From Burkholderiales bacterium (GTDB taxonomy: Bacteria; Pseudomonadota; Gammaproteobacteria; Burkholderiales; Burkholderiaceae_C): a stretch of 64,000 nt of DNA. Numbering within the stretch: the stretch's first letter is position 1; the number at the start of each line of letters is the position of its first letter. The translations under genes and the position numbers were made by a program. The notes under the pieces are model-generated. The model worked only from the letters and a program-made list of their open reading frames with translations, searched no databases and was not told where the DNA came from. Below, piece by piece: positions 8,644 through 18,014 of the stretch. The stretch spans positions 1 through 64,000 of the forward strand of contig JAFLDE010000008.1 of assembly GCA_017302655.1 (NCBI GenBank). Direction: 5' to 3'.

Positions 8644-9576
8644 TCAGAACCCCCAGGCCCTGTCGTCCCGCGCGTCGAAAAACAAGGTCGCATCCAGGGT
8701 CACGAACGCACAACCACGGATGAAAGGCATGACCTCCTCGCCCTTCCCGAAGACGTAGCGCGCCTCGAATACGGTGCCGATCACCGACTCCTGCCGCCAC
8801 AACACGCCCGGCGGCAGTTCGCCGTCGGCGGCCAGACAGGCCAGCTTGGCGCTGGTGCCGGTGCCGCAGGGGCTGCGGTCGTAGGCGCCGCCGGGGCAGA
8901 GCACGAAATTGCGGCCGTGGTTGCGCGGGTCTTCGGCGGGGCCTAGCAGTTCGATGTGGTCGATGAGCGCGCCATCCGCGCCGCGAATGCTGGAGGCATC
9001 GAGCGCGTCGCGCACGGTTTGCGCGTAGGCGCTCAGCTCGCGGCAGCGCGTGGGCAGCAGGGCCTGGCCGTGATCGCTGCACAGGAAGAACCAGTTGCCA
9101 CCCCAGGCCACGTCGCCGTGCACGGTCTGCCCGCTGGGCAGGCGCAGCGGCAACTGGCGGTGCAGGCGGTAGGCGGGCACGTTGGCCACGGTGACGCTGC
9201 CGTCCTCGTGCAGCTCGGCTTGCACCAGGCCCACAGGCGTGTCGATGGGGTGGACGCCCGGCTGCAGCCGCCCCAGGTGCGCGAGCGTGGCCACCACGCC
9301 GATGGTGCCGTGGCCGCACATGCCCAGCATGCCGGCGTTGTTGAAGAAGATGACGCCCCAGCGCCCGGCGTTTTCCTCGGGCGGCACCAGCCAGGCGCCC
9401 ACCAGCACCTCGGAGCCGCGTGGCTCCAGGATGAGGGCTCGGCGCCAGCGGTCGTGGTTCGCTCGAAAGTCGGCCAGGCGTTCGGCCATCGTGCGGCCTT
9501 GCAGGCGCGGGCCGCCTTCGATGAGGCAACGCGTGGGCTCGCCGCCGGTGTGGGAGTCGATGATGCGGGCTGACAA
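8644..9576 (-). CDS. 4-hydroxyproline 2-epimerase (proline racemase family)
   Basis: The enzyme interconverts trans-4-hydroxy-L-proline and cis-4-hydroxy-D-proline, the first step of hydroxyproline use. Both catalytic cysteines are present: C87 in MCGHGTIG and C237 in SPCGTGTSA. Two cysteines point to an epimerase or racemase; the related dehydratases have Thr at the second site. A TTG start at 9576 is chosen because CGGAG lies six bases before it and the N-terminus SARIIDSHTGGEP then matches the family; this gives 310 residues, the usual size. A longer frame to 9657 would overlap the divergent transporter. The other genes of hydroxyproline breakdown are not next to it. Confidence 0.85.
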   Translation of the reverse strand: MSARIIDSHTGGEPTRCLIEGGPRLQGRTMAERLADFRANHDRWRRALILEPRGSEVLVGAWLVPPEENAGRWGVIFFNNAGMLGMCGHGTIGVVATLAHLGRLQPGVHPIDTPVGLVQAELHEDGSVTVANVPAYRLHRQLPLRLPSGQTVHGDVAWGGNWFFLCSDHGQALLPTRCRELSAYAQTVRDALDASSIRGADGALIDHIELLGPAEDPRNHGRNFVLCPGGAYDRSPCGTGTSAKLACLAADGELPPGVLWRQESVIGTVFEARYVFGKGEEVMPFIRGCAFVTLDATLFFDARDDRAWGF

Positions 9577-9605
9577 GCTGAGCTCCGAGCAGAAGATTGG
9601 ATCCA

Positions 9606-10523
9606 ATGTACCGCCCGCCCGCCACCGGCCCGGCTCTGCCCCTCGGCGCGGTGGCATGCCTGATGGGCGCCATGACCCTGACCGGGCTTTACGTCGGCCT
9701 GTCCAAGCAGTTGTTGCTGGCCTTCCCGCTCTTCGTGCTGGCCGGGCTGCGCTTTGCCATTGCAGCGCTGGCCATGCTGCCCTGGCTGCGCGCGCCGCGG
9801 CCGGTGGAGCGCCTGGGTGGGCGGGACCGCGTGGTGCTCTTCCTGGGCAGCTTCCTGGGCAACTTCCTGTTCACCCTGTGCATGCTGGGCGGCGTGCAGG
9901 CGGCGGGTGCGCTGGCGGCGGGCGTGGCCATGGCCAGCATTCCGGCGGCGGTGGCACTGCTGAGCTGGGCGGTGCTGGGCGAGACCCTGCAGCGCCGCAC
10001 GCTGCTGGCCATTGCCTGCGCCATGGCCGGGATGGGCCTGCTGGCGCTGGGCCGCGGCACCGAGGCGCAGGCCGGCGCGGGAGCACCGCTCTGGGCCTAT
10101 GCGCTGCTGATGGGGGCGGTGCTGTGCGAGGCGGCCTATGTGGTCATCGGCAAGCACCTGGGCCCACGGCTCGGCGTGCGCCAGCTGGCGGCGCGCATCA
10201 ACCTGTGGGGCCTGGTGCTGATGGCCCCGCTGGCACTGTGGCAGGCGCAGCAGCTGGGCTTCGCTCCCGGCGCGGTGCGCGCGCTGGACTGGGCCTGGCT
10301 GGTGTTCTACGCACTGGCCGCGAGCATGGTGTCGGTGTGGCTGTGGCTCAAGGGCCTGGAGCGCGTGCCGGCCAGCCGCGCCGGCGTGTTCACCGTGCTG
10401 CTGCCCTTGACCAGCGCCGCCGTGGCCGTGCTGTGGCTGGGCGAACCGGCCGGCCCGCTGCACGCGGTGGCGCTGGGCCTGGCGCTGCTGGGCGTGTGGC
10501 TGGCCACACGCCCGTCTGCTTGA
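9606..10523 (+). CDS. DMT-superfamily transporter (EamA family)
   Basis: This is an inner-membrane protein of about 305 residues with some ten hydrophobic segments in two EamA repeats. The second repeat contains LPLTSAAVAVLWLGEPAG, typical of the family. The ATG at 9606 is taken; a TTG at 9597 in the same frame is a possible start. It is divergent from the hydroxyproline epimerase gene, with about 30 bases between starts, so a shared control region and a role in amino-acid or imino-acid efflux or uptake are possible but only inferred. Confidence 0.83.
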   Translation: MYRPPATGPALPLGAVACLMGAMTLTGLYVGLSKQLLLAFPLFVLAGLRFAIAALAMLPWLRAPRPVERLGGRDRVVLFLGSFLGNFLFTLCMLGGVQAAGALAAGVAMASIPAAVALLSWAVLGETLQRRTLLAIACAMAGMGLLALGRGTEAQAGAGAPLWAYALLMGAVLCEAAYVVIGKHLGPRLGVRQLAARINLWGLVLMAPLALWQAQQLGFAPGAVRALDWAWLVFYALAASMVSVWLWLKGLERVPASRAGVFTVLLPLTSAAVAVLWLGEPAGPLHAVALGLALLGVWLATRPSA

Positions 10524-11081
10524 TCAGCGAAGCGCCACGGCCTTCAGGCGCTCTCCGAACGCACGGGCCGCGGCCAGGTCGCTGGGCACCATCTCGTCCA
10601 CGCTCGCATCGCTCGGCGTGGCCGTCATCAAGCCGGCCATACCCGTCACGAAGCCGACGCTGTCTCGCGAAGCGGCCTTGTTGTTGGCGGGCATGAGCGC
10701 CGACCCCACCCACAGGCCGCTGTGCTGCATGGCCAGGGTGATGAAGTAGTGCATGGTGCTGTGCTTGTCACCGGCAATGCTGGCGCTGTTGGTGAAGCCG
10801 GCGAACAGCTTGTCCTTCCAGGCCTGGCCGAACCAGGGCTTGGAGCTGGCGTCGGCGAACTTCTTGAACTGCCAACTGGCCATGCCCATGTAGGTGGGTG
10901 AACCGAAAACGATGAGCTTGGCGGCGGCCAACTGCTCCCAGCCGCCTTCAGGCAGATTGCCCTCGGAGTTGATGGCCAGCAGCGCGGCGCCGCTGGTCTC
11001 GGCGATGGCCTCGGCCACCTTGGCGGTGTGGCCGTAGCCGCTGTGGAAGACGATGACGATGGGGGCGGAAGGGGCGTTCAT
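10524..11081 (-). CDS. Flavodoxin-like NAD(P)H-dependent oxidoreductase
   Basis: The 185-residue protein has a flavodoxin fold. The FMN phosphate loop is HSGYGHTAKVAE near residues 13-24, and FGSPTYMGM is the second flavin-contacting loop, as in WrbA and related quinone reductases. It is shorter than WrbA (about 200) and lacks that family's full signature, so the exact reaction is left open; two-electron reduction of quinones is a fair guess. It ends directly at the transporter stop codon (convergent, zero spacing). The alpha/beta hydrolase gene lies 87 bases upstream on the same strand. Confidence 0.8.
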   Translation of the reverse strand: MNAPSAPIVIVFHSGYGHTAKVAEAIAETSGAALLAINSEGNLPEGGWEQLAAAKLIVFGSPTYMGMASWQFKKFADASSKPWFGQAWKDKLFAGFTNSASIAGDKHSTMHYFITLAMQHSGLWVGSALMPANNKAASRDSVGFVTGMAGLMTATPSDASVDEMVPSDLAAARAFGERLKAVALR

Positions 11082-11168
11082 GACAGGCCTTGATCGAAGG
11101 AGTTGGGCAAGGCCTGCATTGCAGCGGCGGCGGCTGCGCCCATGTGCGCATGGCGTTGAATGCTGGAT

Positions 11169-12107
11169 TCAAAACCAGGCACGCAATTGCGGCACGTAGG
11201 TGGGCGGCAGCAGATGCCCACCGGGCCAGCGCTGGTGCTGCTTGTCGACGGCGGGGATGGCCGCGAACAGCGCGGCGTTCTGCGCCGGGCTGGCGTGGTC
11301 GTCATCGTCGGCGGTGATCAGCCAGACCTTCTTGCCCGCGAGCCCGGCCACCGCGTTGATGGGTGCCACGGCGGCCACCTTGTTGTCAAGGTGGGGCGGC
11401 ACGATGGCGGCGACGGCGTGCACGCGCGCGTCCAGCCCGCCCAGCAGCAGGGCCATCTGGGCGCCCATGCTGTAACCGGCGGCCTGCACACGGCCGGCGT
11501 CCAGCTGAGGCTGCTGCTGCACCCAGTCCAGCAAGAGGCGCCAGTCGCGCACGCTGTCGACGACCATGCGCTCATAGGGCTCGCGCTGGCCCCACCAGTG
11601 CAGGTCTTCCATCATCTCGGTGGGCAGCAGGCCGGGAACCTTTCTCTCGCCATGCAGGCGGGCGTCGAGGGCAATCACCGCGTAGCCCTGGCGCAGCGCC
11701 AGTTCGGTGAGCAGGTGTGTGCTCTCGATCGTGGGCCGGCCCTTGAACTCAGCCTGCCACCAGCGTTTCTGGGTGCGTCCCATGGCGTGCAGGGCCAACA
11801 GCACCGGGAAGGGTTGCTTGGCTTGTGCCGGGTCGGACGGGTAGCGGATGCGGCCGTAGACCTCGCTGCCGTCGAAGCTGCGAAAGCGCAGGTCTTCGGC
11901 CCACTGGCCCTCGACCGGGCTGCGCTGCATGACCGGAGCGGCTTGAGCGGGTGCCGCCGCGGACTGCGGCAAGGCGTAGCGGGACTGCATCTGCGCCATG
12001 TCCATGGCATAGGGCTTGAGCCCGAAGATCGCCCACCACAAGGCGCCGAGCAAGGCGGCGGCGCCGAGAAGGACCGACATGAGAAGCTTCCATTTCCTAT
12101 GCGTCAT
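11169..12107 (-). CDS. Membrane-anchored alpha/beta hydrolase
   Basis: The 312-residue protein starts with an uncleaved-looking hydrophobic segment (about 8-30), then a Gln/Ala-rich linker and an alpha/beta hydrolase domain. The nucleophile elbow GYSMG puts the serine at S213. An acidic stretch TADDDDHASP and a late histidine in PGGHLLPP fit the Asp and His of the triad. It resembles dienelactone-hydrolase-like or Xaa-Pro-peptidase-like esterases, but the substrate is unknown. The catalytic domain is probably periplasmic. It is divergent from the radical SAM gene, 87 bases apart. Confidence 0.75.
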   Translation of the reverse strand: MTHRKWKLLMSVLLGAAALLGALWWAIFGLKPYAMDMAQMQSRYALPQSAAAPAQAAPVMQRSPVEGQWAEDLRFRSFDGSEVYGRIRYPSDPAQAKQPFPVLLALHAMGRTQKRWWQAEFKGRPTIESTHLLTELALRQGYAVIALDARLHGERKVPGLLPTEMMEDLHWWGQREPYERMVVDSVRDWRLLLDWVQQQPQLDAGRVQAAGYSMGAQMALLLGGLDARVHAVAAIVPPHLDNKVAAVAPINAVAGLAGKKVWLITADDDDHASPAQNAALFAAIPAVDKQHQRWPGGHLLPPTYVPQLRAWF

Positions 12108-12194
12108 GGCGGCTGAATGTGGCGACCGGGCGTGAAGCCGAGATCAAGACCGGACAATGCCGGCGCCCTGGCCTCCCCCCTGAATCCCTTGCCC

Positions 12195-14093
12195 ATGCCC
12201 CGCGTGCTGTCGCTCATCCCGCCGATGACGCAGCTCAACACCCCTTACCCGAGCACGGCGTATCTGACGGGCTTTCTGCGCTCGCGCGGCGTGGACGCGC
12301 GCCAGTGCGATCTGTCCCTGCTGCTGGTGCTGCGCCTGTTCAGTGCCGAGGGCCTGGCCACGCTGCGCGAGGCCGCAAGCGCGCGGCCGGCGCCCAGCGA
12401 GTCGCTGCGCTTTCACCTGCAGGAGGCCGAGCGCATCGCGCAGCTCATGCCGCGTGTGCTGGCCTTCCTGCAGGGGCGCGACGCCACACTGGCGCACCGC
12501 ATCAACAGCCGCGCGCTGTTGCCCGAGGGGCCTCGCTTTGCGCAGGTGGACGTGGCCATCCCCGGCCAGGAGGATGAGCCCGACCCGCTGGCCTGGGCCT
12601 TCGGCACCCTGGGCGCGCAAGACCGCGCGCGCCACCTGGCCACGCTGTTCCTGAACGACGTGATGGACGCCGTGCGCGAGGCGCTGGACCCGCGCTTCGA
12701 GTTCGTGCGCTACGGCGAGAAGCTGGCCGCCAGCCAGCCGCACTTCGACCCGCTGGCCGCCGCATTGGCCGCGCCCGAGACGGCGCTGGACCGCTGGCTG
12801 CGTGAATTGCTGGAGGCCACCCTGGCCGAACACCAGCCGGACGTGGTGCTGCTTTCCTGCCCCTTCCCGGGCAGCGTGTACGCGGCCTTCCGCATCGCGC
12901 AAACCATCAAGGCTCGGCACCCGCACGTCCGCACGGTGCTGGGCGGCGGCTATGTGAACACCGAGTTGCGCGAGCTGGCCGAGCCGCGCGTGTTCGACCA
13001 CTTCGACTTCGTCACCCTGGATGCCGGCGAGCGCGTGCTGCTGGCCTTGCTGGAGCATTTGCAGGGCCAGCGCGGCAAGCACCGCCTGGTGCGCGCTTTC
13101 GTGCGCGAAGACGGCGTGGTGCGCTACATCCCCGGTCTGCCCGAGCCCGAGCTGCCGATCGACCAGACTGGCACCCCGACCTGGGACGGCCTGCCCCTGG
13201 GCCAGTACCTGAGCCTGCTGGACATGCTCAACCCCATGCACCGGCTGTGGAGCGACGGGCGCTGGAACAAGCTCACCGTGGCCCAGGGCTGCTATTGGAA
13301 GAAGTGCAGCTTCTGCGACGTGGGCCTGGACTACATCGGCCGCTACGAAGCGGCGCAGGCCACGGTGCTGGCCGACCGCATCGAGGCCATCGTGCAGGAG
13401 ACCGGGCAGACGGGCTTTCACTTCGTGGACGAAGCGGCGCCGCCCAAGGCGCTCAAGGCCCTGGCCGACGAACTGCTGACCCGCCGCCTGGACATCTCCT
13501 GGTGGGGCAATGTGCGCTTTGAAAAGACATTCAGCCCGGCGCTGGTGGAGAAGCTGGCCGAGAGCGGTTGCATCGCCATCTCAGGCGGGCTGGAGGTGGC
13601 CTCCGACCGCCTGCTCAAACTCATGAACAAGGGCGTGACGGTGGACCAGGTGGCGCGCGTCACCAAGGCCTTTGCCGACCACGGTGTGCTGGTGCACGCC
13701 TACCTGATGTACGGCTTTCCCACGCAGACTATGCAGGACACCGTGGATGCGCTGGAGTACGTGCGCCAGCTCTTCGAGGAGGGCTGCATCCACAGCGGTT
13801 TCTTCCACCGCTTCACCTGCAGCGTGCACGCCCCCGTGGGCCAGCGGCCGCAGGAGTTCGGCGTGCAGCTGCTGCCGCTGGAGCCCGGCCGCTTCGCGAA
13901 GAATGACGTCGGTTTTGTCGACCCCAGCGGCGTCGACCACGACCGCCTCGGCCTGGGCCTGCGCCGCGGGCTGTACAACTTCATGCACGGCGTGGGGCTG
14001 GACTGGGACGTGCGGCGCTTCTTTGAGGAGATGCGGGTGCCCAAGCCCACGGTGAAGCGCGGGCACATCGCGCGGGCGCTCAGTGGCGCCTGA
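12195..14093 (+). CDS. Radical SAM protein with B12-binding-like N-terminal domain
   Basis: The 632-residue protein has an N-terminal Rossmann-like domain as in the B12-binding radical SAM class (to about residue 330) and a radical SAM barrel after it. The cluster motif is CYWKKCSFC, with C366, C371 and C374. The spacing is therefore Cx4CxxC instead of the usual CxxxCxxC. The DxHxxG cobalamin motif is not seen in the N-terminal domain, so B12 may not bind in base-off form. The downstream parts ISGGLEVASDRLLKLMNKGV and the SAM-pocket strand look intact. The substrate is unknown. The ATG at 12195 is chosen because PRVLSLIPPMTQLNTPYPS is the family's usual start. Confidence 0.8.
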   Translation: MPRVLSLIPPMTQLNTPYPSTAYLTGFLRSRGVDARQCDLSLLLVLRLFSAEGLATLREAASARPAPSESLRFHLQEAERIAQLMPRVLAFLQGRDATLAHRINSRALLPEGPRFAQVDVAIPGQEDEPDPLAWAFGTLGAQDRARHLATLFLNDVMDAVREALDPRFEFVRYGEKLAASQPHFDPLAAALAAPETALDRWLRELLEATLAEHQPDVVLLSCPFPGSVYAAFRIAQTIKARHPHVRTVLGGGYVNTELRELAEPRVFDHFDFVTLDAGERVLLALLEHLQGQRGKHRLVRAFVREDGVVRYIPGLPEPELPIDQTGTPTWDGLPLGQYLSLLDMLNPMHRLWSDGRWNKLTVAQGCYWKKCSFCDVGLDYIGRYEAAQATVLADRIEAIVQETGQTGFHFVDEAAPPKALKALADELLTRRLDISWWGNVRFEKTFSPALVEKLAESGCIAISGGLEVASDRLLKLMNKGVTVDQVARVTKAFADHGVLVHAYLMYGFPTQTMQDTVDALEYVRQLFEEGCIHSGFFHRFTCSVHAPVGQRPQEFGVQLLPLEPGRFAKNDVGFVDPSGVDHDRLGLGLRRGLYNFMHGVGLDWDVRRFFEEMRVPKPTVKRGHIARALSGA

Positions 14094-14111
14094 AGCGCTG
14101 AGCGGAGCCCG

Positions 14112-14939
14112 TCAGGCCTGCAGTGCGCGCAGCGCCTCGCGCACGCTGGCCAGTTGCCGGCGCGACACCGACAGCCATTCGCCGACATGGGCCACGCGCA
14201 CCGCCCAGGCTTCTCCGGGCACGCCGCCGTCGTCCAGCGGGGCATGGGCCGACTCGGGCTCGGCTTCGGTGGCCGCGTGGCGGTCAAGCTCGCGCACCGC
14301 TGCCTTGGCCACCAGGGCGTTGCGGTGCACGCGCAGGAAGCGCATGCCCAGGCGCTGTTCCCAGTCGTTGAGGGTGCCGTCCATCACGTACCGATGCGTG
14401 GCGGTGCGCACCGTCAGGTACTTCAGCTCGGCCTTCAGGTAGAGCACCTCGGACACCGGCAGGCGCAGGACGCGGCCGCGGTCGTTGATGGGGATGACGT
14501 CGTCCTCGGGGCTTTCGCCTGCTCCGGCAGCTGCCTGCGCCGCCGCTTCACGCTCGCGCAAGCGCTGGGCGGCGCGGGTCAATGTGGCCTGCAGGCGCTC
14601 CAGGCGCACGGGCTTGGTCAGGTAGTCAAGCGCCTCCAGCTCATAGGCCTCGACCGCATGTCGGGCATGGGCGGTGACGAAGGCGACCAGCGGTGGCCGC
14701 GGGTGGTGGCGCAGGCTCTCGGCGAGCATGAGGCCGTCGGGACCGGGCATCTGCACATCAAGCAGCGCGAGGTCGCACCCATGCTCGCGCAGCCAGGCCT
14801 GGGCGCCGCTGGCGGTGCTGGCTTCGGCCACCACCTGGGCGTGCGGGTCCTGGCAGCTTTCCAGCAAGGCGCGCAGGCGTGCGCGGGCCAGGGGTTCGTC
14901 GTCCACGATGAGCACGGTGAGCGGGGCTTGGGTCAGCAT
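14112..14939 (-). CDS. LytTR-family response regulator (AlgR-like)
   Basis: The 275-residue protein is a receiver domain (about 8-130) joined to a LytTR DNA-binding domain (about 160-270). The phosphorylation pocket has D13/D14, the acceptor D61 in LLDVQMPGPDG and K109 in LTKP. The LytTR part contains YLKAELKYLTVRT and FLRVHRNALV. An Ala/Glu-rich linker separates the domains. It lies 14 bases after the kinase gene on the same strand, so the two form a two-component system of the AlgZ/AlgR or LytS/LytR type. Targets cannot be inferred from the window. Confidence 0.9.
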   Translation of the reverse strand: MLTQAPLTVLIVDDEPLARARLRALLESCQDPHAQVVAEASTASGAQAWLREHGCDLALLDVQMPGPDGLMLAESLRHHPRPPLVAFVTAHARHAVEAYELEALDYLTKPVRLERLQATLTRAAQRLREREAAAQAAAGAGESPEDDVIPINDRGRVLRLPVSEVLYLKAELKYLTVRTATHRYVMDGTLNDWEQRLGMRFLRVHRNALVAKAAVRELDRHAATEAEPESAHAPLDDGGVPGEAWAVRVAHVGEWLSVSRRQLASVREALRALQA

Positions 14940-14953
14940 GCTGAGGTGATGGT

Positions 14954-16042
14954 TCAGGGCTTGGGCAGGGTGATGCGGACAGCGAAGCGCTCGCCTTCGG
15001 ATTCGATCTGAAGGCGGGCCGCGAGGTCGTGAAGCAGGCGCAGGCGCTCGCGCACATTGGCCAGCGCCAGGCCATGGCCGCCCGGCGCCGACGCCAACAC
15101 GCTGTTGCGCACCAGCAACTCGACCTCGCCGCCGTGCAGCCGAGTGCGCACCAGCAGTTCGCCGCCAGCCTCGTTGGGTTCGACGCCGTAGCGCACCGCG
15201 TTCTCCACCAAGGGCTGCAGGAGCAGCGGCGGCACGCGGGCAGCGTCGCAGGCGGGGTCGAGATCCCAGCGCACGCGCAGGCGCTCGCCGAAGCGGAGCT
15301 GCTCGATGTCCAGGTAGCGCTGCGCCAGCGTGACCTCCTCAGCCAGCGTGCTGGTCCAGTCGGGCGCGGCCAGCGCGGCGCGGAACAGCTCGGCAAGATC
15401 CTCCAGCACGCGCTCGGCCTGCGTCGGGTTGATGCGCACCAGGGCCACGGCAGTGTTCAGGGTGTTGAAGAGAAAGTGCGGGCGGATGCGCGACTGCAAC
15501 TCGACCCAGCGCGCGTGCAGGCCCGTGGGTCCCTGCGCTTGCGCCCTCAGGCTCAGCCAAGCCAGCAACGCCCAGGCCGACACGGCGCCGGTGGCGGCCA
15601 CCGCGGCGCCGCGCAGCAACAGACCGCCGCCTGGGCTGCCCAACCATTGTTCGAGCTGCTGGCCCAGCCACCAGGGCAGCCAGGCGCACAGCGCCCCCAG
15701 CAGCAGCAGCGCGCCACGCACCTGCAGAGGCGGCCAGGCCGCGAGGCGCAGACGCAGCGCGCACACGACCAGCAGCCAGGACATCAGCGCCGGCACGCTG
15801 ACCGCGCAGACCAGCAGGAAGCGTGACTGCCAGGCCGCCGAGCTCTGCGCGTCCAGCGCCACCACCAGGGCCAGCACCCCCTGCACCCCAAGCAGCGCGC
15901 GCAGCACCGTGCCGGCCTGGCAGACCTCGAACATGGGCAGGCTGGGCATGACAGGCTGCGAGGCAGCCGCGGGCGTTTCGGAAGGCCGGCTTTCCATGGC
16001 GCGCATGGTAGGCGGCGAGGGCTGGCGACAATCGCCGCTCAT
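14954..16042 (-). CDS. LytS/AlgZ-type sensor histidine kinase
   Basis: The protein (up to 362 residues) has several hydrophobic segments (roughly 45-160) and a His_kinase domain of the LytS/AlgZ class. The phospho-acceptor histidine is in [10 protein letters not shown], and the ATP-binding N box is [13 protein letters not shown], followed by [13 protein letters not shown]. It lacks the HisKA dimerisation domain of classic kinases, as expected for this class. The start is uncertain: the ATG at 16042 has AGGAGG only two bases away, and ATGs at 16006 and 15997 have no good site. Its partner regulator follows. It is divergent from argH, and this arrangement is known from other Burkholderiales and from pseudomonads. 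Confidence 0.9.
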   Translation of the reverse strand: MSGDCRQPSPPTMRAMESRPSETPAAASQPVMPSLPMFEVCQAGTVLRALLGVQGVLALVVALDAQSSAAWQSRFLLVCAVSVPALMSWLLVVCALRLRLAAWPPLQVRGALLLLGALCAWLPWWLGQQLEQWLGSPGGGLLLRGAAVAATGAVSAWALLAWLSLRAQAQGPTGLHARWVELQSRIRPHFLFNTLNTAVALVRINPTQAERVLEDLAELFRAALAAPDWTSTLAEEVTLAQRYLDIEQLRFGERLRVRWDLDPACDAARVPPLLLQPLVENAVRYGVEPNEAGGELLVRTRLHGGEVELLVRNSVLASAPGGHGLALANVRERLRLLHDLAARLQIESEGERFAVRITLPKP

Positions 16043-16065
16043 TCCCTCCTGACCGCCTCCCGTCC

Positions 16066-17463
<1,398 letters not shown>

Positions 17464-17523
17464 GAGCCCGAATCTGGGGTCTTGGCTTCGCCGAAGCCTT
17501 CGGCTTTCAACCCCAGACCCCGA
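17464..17523. other. Hairpin-rich spacer after argH
   Basis: After the argH stop codon TCTGGGGT (from about 17473) and ACCCCAGA (ending about 17518) form an outer stem, and a smaller GGCTTC/GAAGCC hairpin lies inside. There is no T run. This may act as a transcription end for argH or belong to the element that follows. Confidence 0.35.
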
Positions 17524-17573
17524 CCCCCTTTTCTTTGGTCGCGCCCAAAGAAAAGGGGGGAAAAGAAATGCGC
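17524..17573 (+). repeat. Left palindromic inverted repeat
   Basis: The 50-base arm begins CCCCCTTTTCTTTGG, turns at TCGCG, continues CCAAAGAAAAGGGGGG and ends AAAAGAAATGCGC. It can fold on itself as a long hairpin and also pairs with the right arm 350 bases away. Confidence 0.85.
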
Positions 17574-17923
17574 CCGAATGCGGCCCTCGGCCTAGGGCCG
17601 TCGGGCCAGGCGGTGCATCGCTCAGACTGCAAAGAGCCCAACGAGCCAGCTAACGACCGAGGCGCTAACCGCCGGGCCGCAATACGGCCCGGACTCACGA
17701 AGGTGGCAGGCCACCGCCCAGCGGTGATGGACGGAGCGGAGAGACGGGGCATGGCGCACCGGGCTCGTGGCACCGAGTGCATCGCGCCCCCAGTGGCGCC
17801 CGCAGTCCTCGCTGCTGCCGAGGACCTGGCTCGGCCCGTACCCGGGCCGACCGGCGCGCAGGTCTTCGCAGGGGCACTCAAGCGACGGTCGAAGGCAGAC
17901 CAAGCAACGCCTGGGTATTCCAA

Positions 17924-17970
17924 GCGCATTTCTTTCCCCCCTTTCTTTGGGCGTGACCAAAGAAAGGGGG
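17924..17970 (-). repeat. Right palindromic inverted repeat
   Basis: The 47-base arm is the reverse complement of the left arm. The differences are TTT for TTTT, AAA for AAAA (twice) and one G/A change at the hairpin turn (TCACG in place of TCGCG). The self-palindrome is kept despite these changes. Confidence 0.85.
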
Positions 17971-18014
17971 TCCGGGTGCAGGGGTGGACAGCCCCTGCGG
18001 GCTGTTGAGAGGCG

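Larger units (their letters stand above)
17524..17970. mobile_element. 447-bp element bounded by palindromic inverted repeats
   Basis: The two ends are inverted copies of each other (17524-17573 and 17924-17970), differing by three one-base length changes and one substitution. Each end is itself a palindrome of CCCCCTTTTCTTTGG and CCAAAGAAAAGGGGG around a short centre. The interior is rich in perfect hairpins: CCGGGCCG/CGGCCCGG (17672-17692, loop CAATA), a GGTGGC/GCCACC-like pair and CACCGC/GCGGTG. Open frames cross it on both strands but none has a start with a ribosome binding site or a known domain. It may be a non-autonomous (MITE-like) mobile element or a structured RNA locus; which one is undecided. 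Confidence 0.6.
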
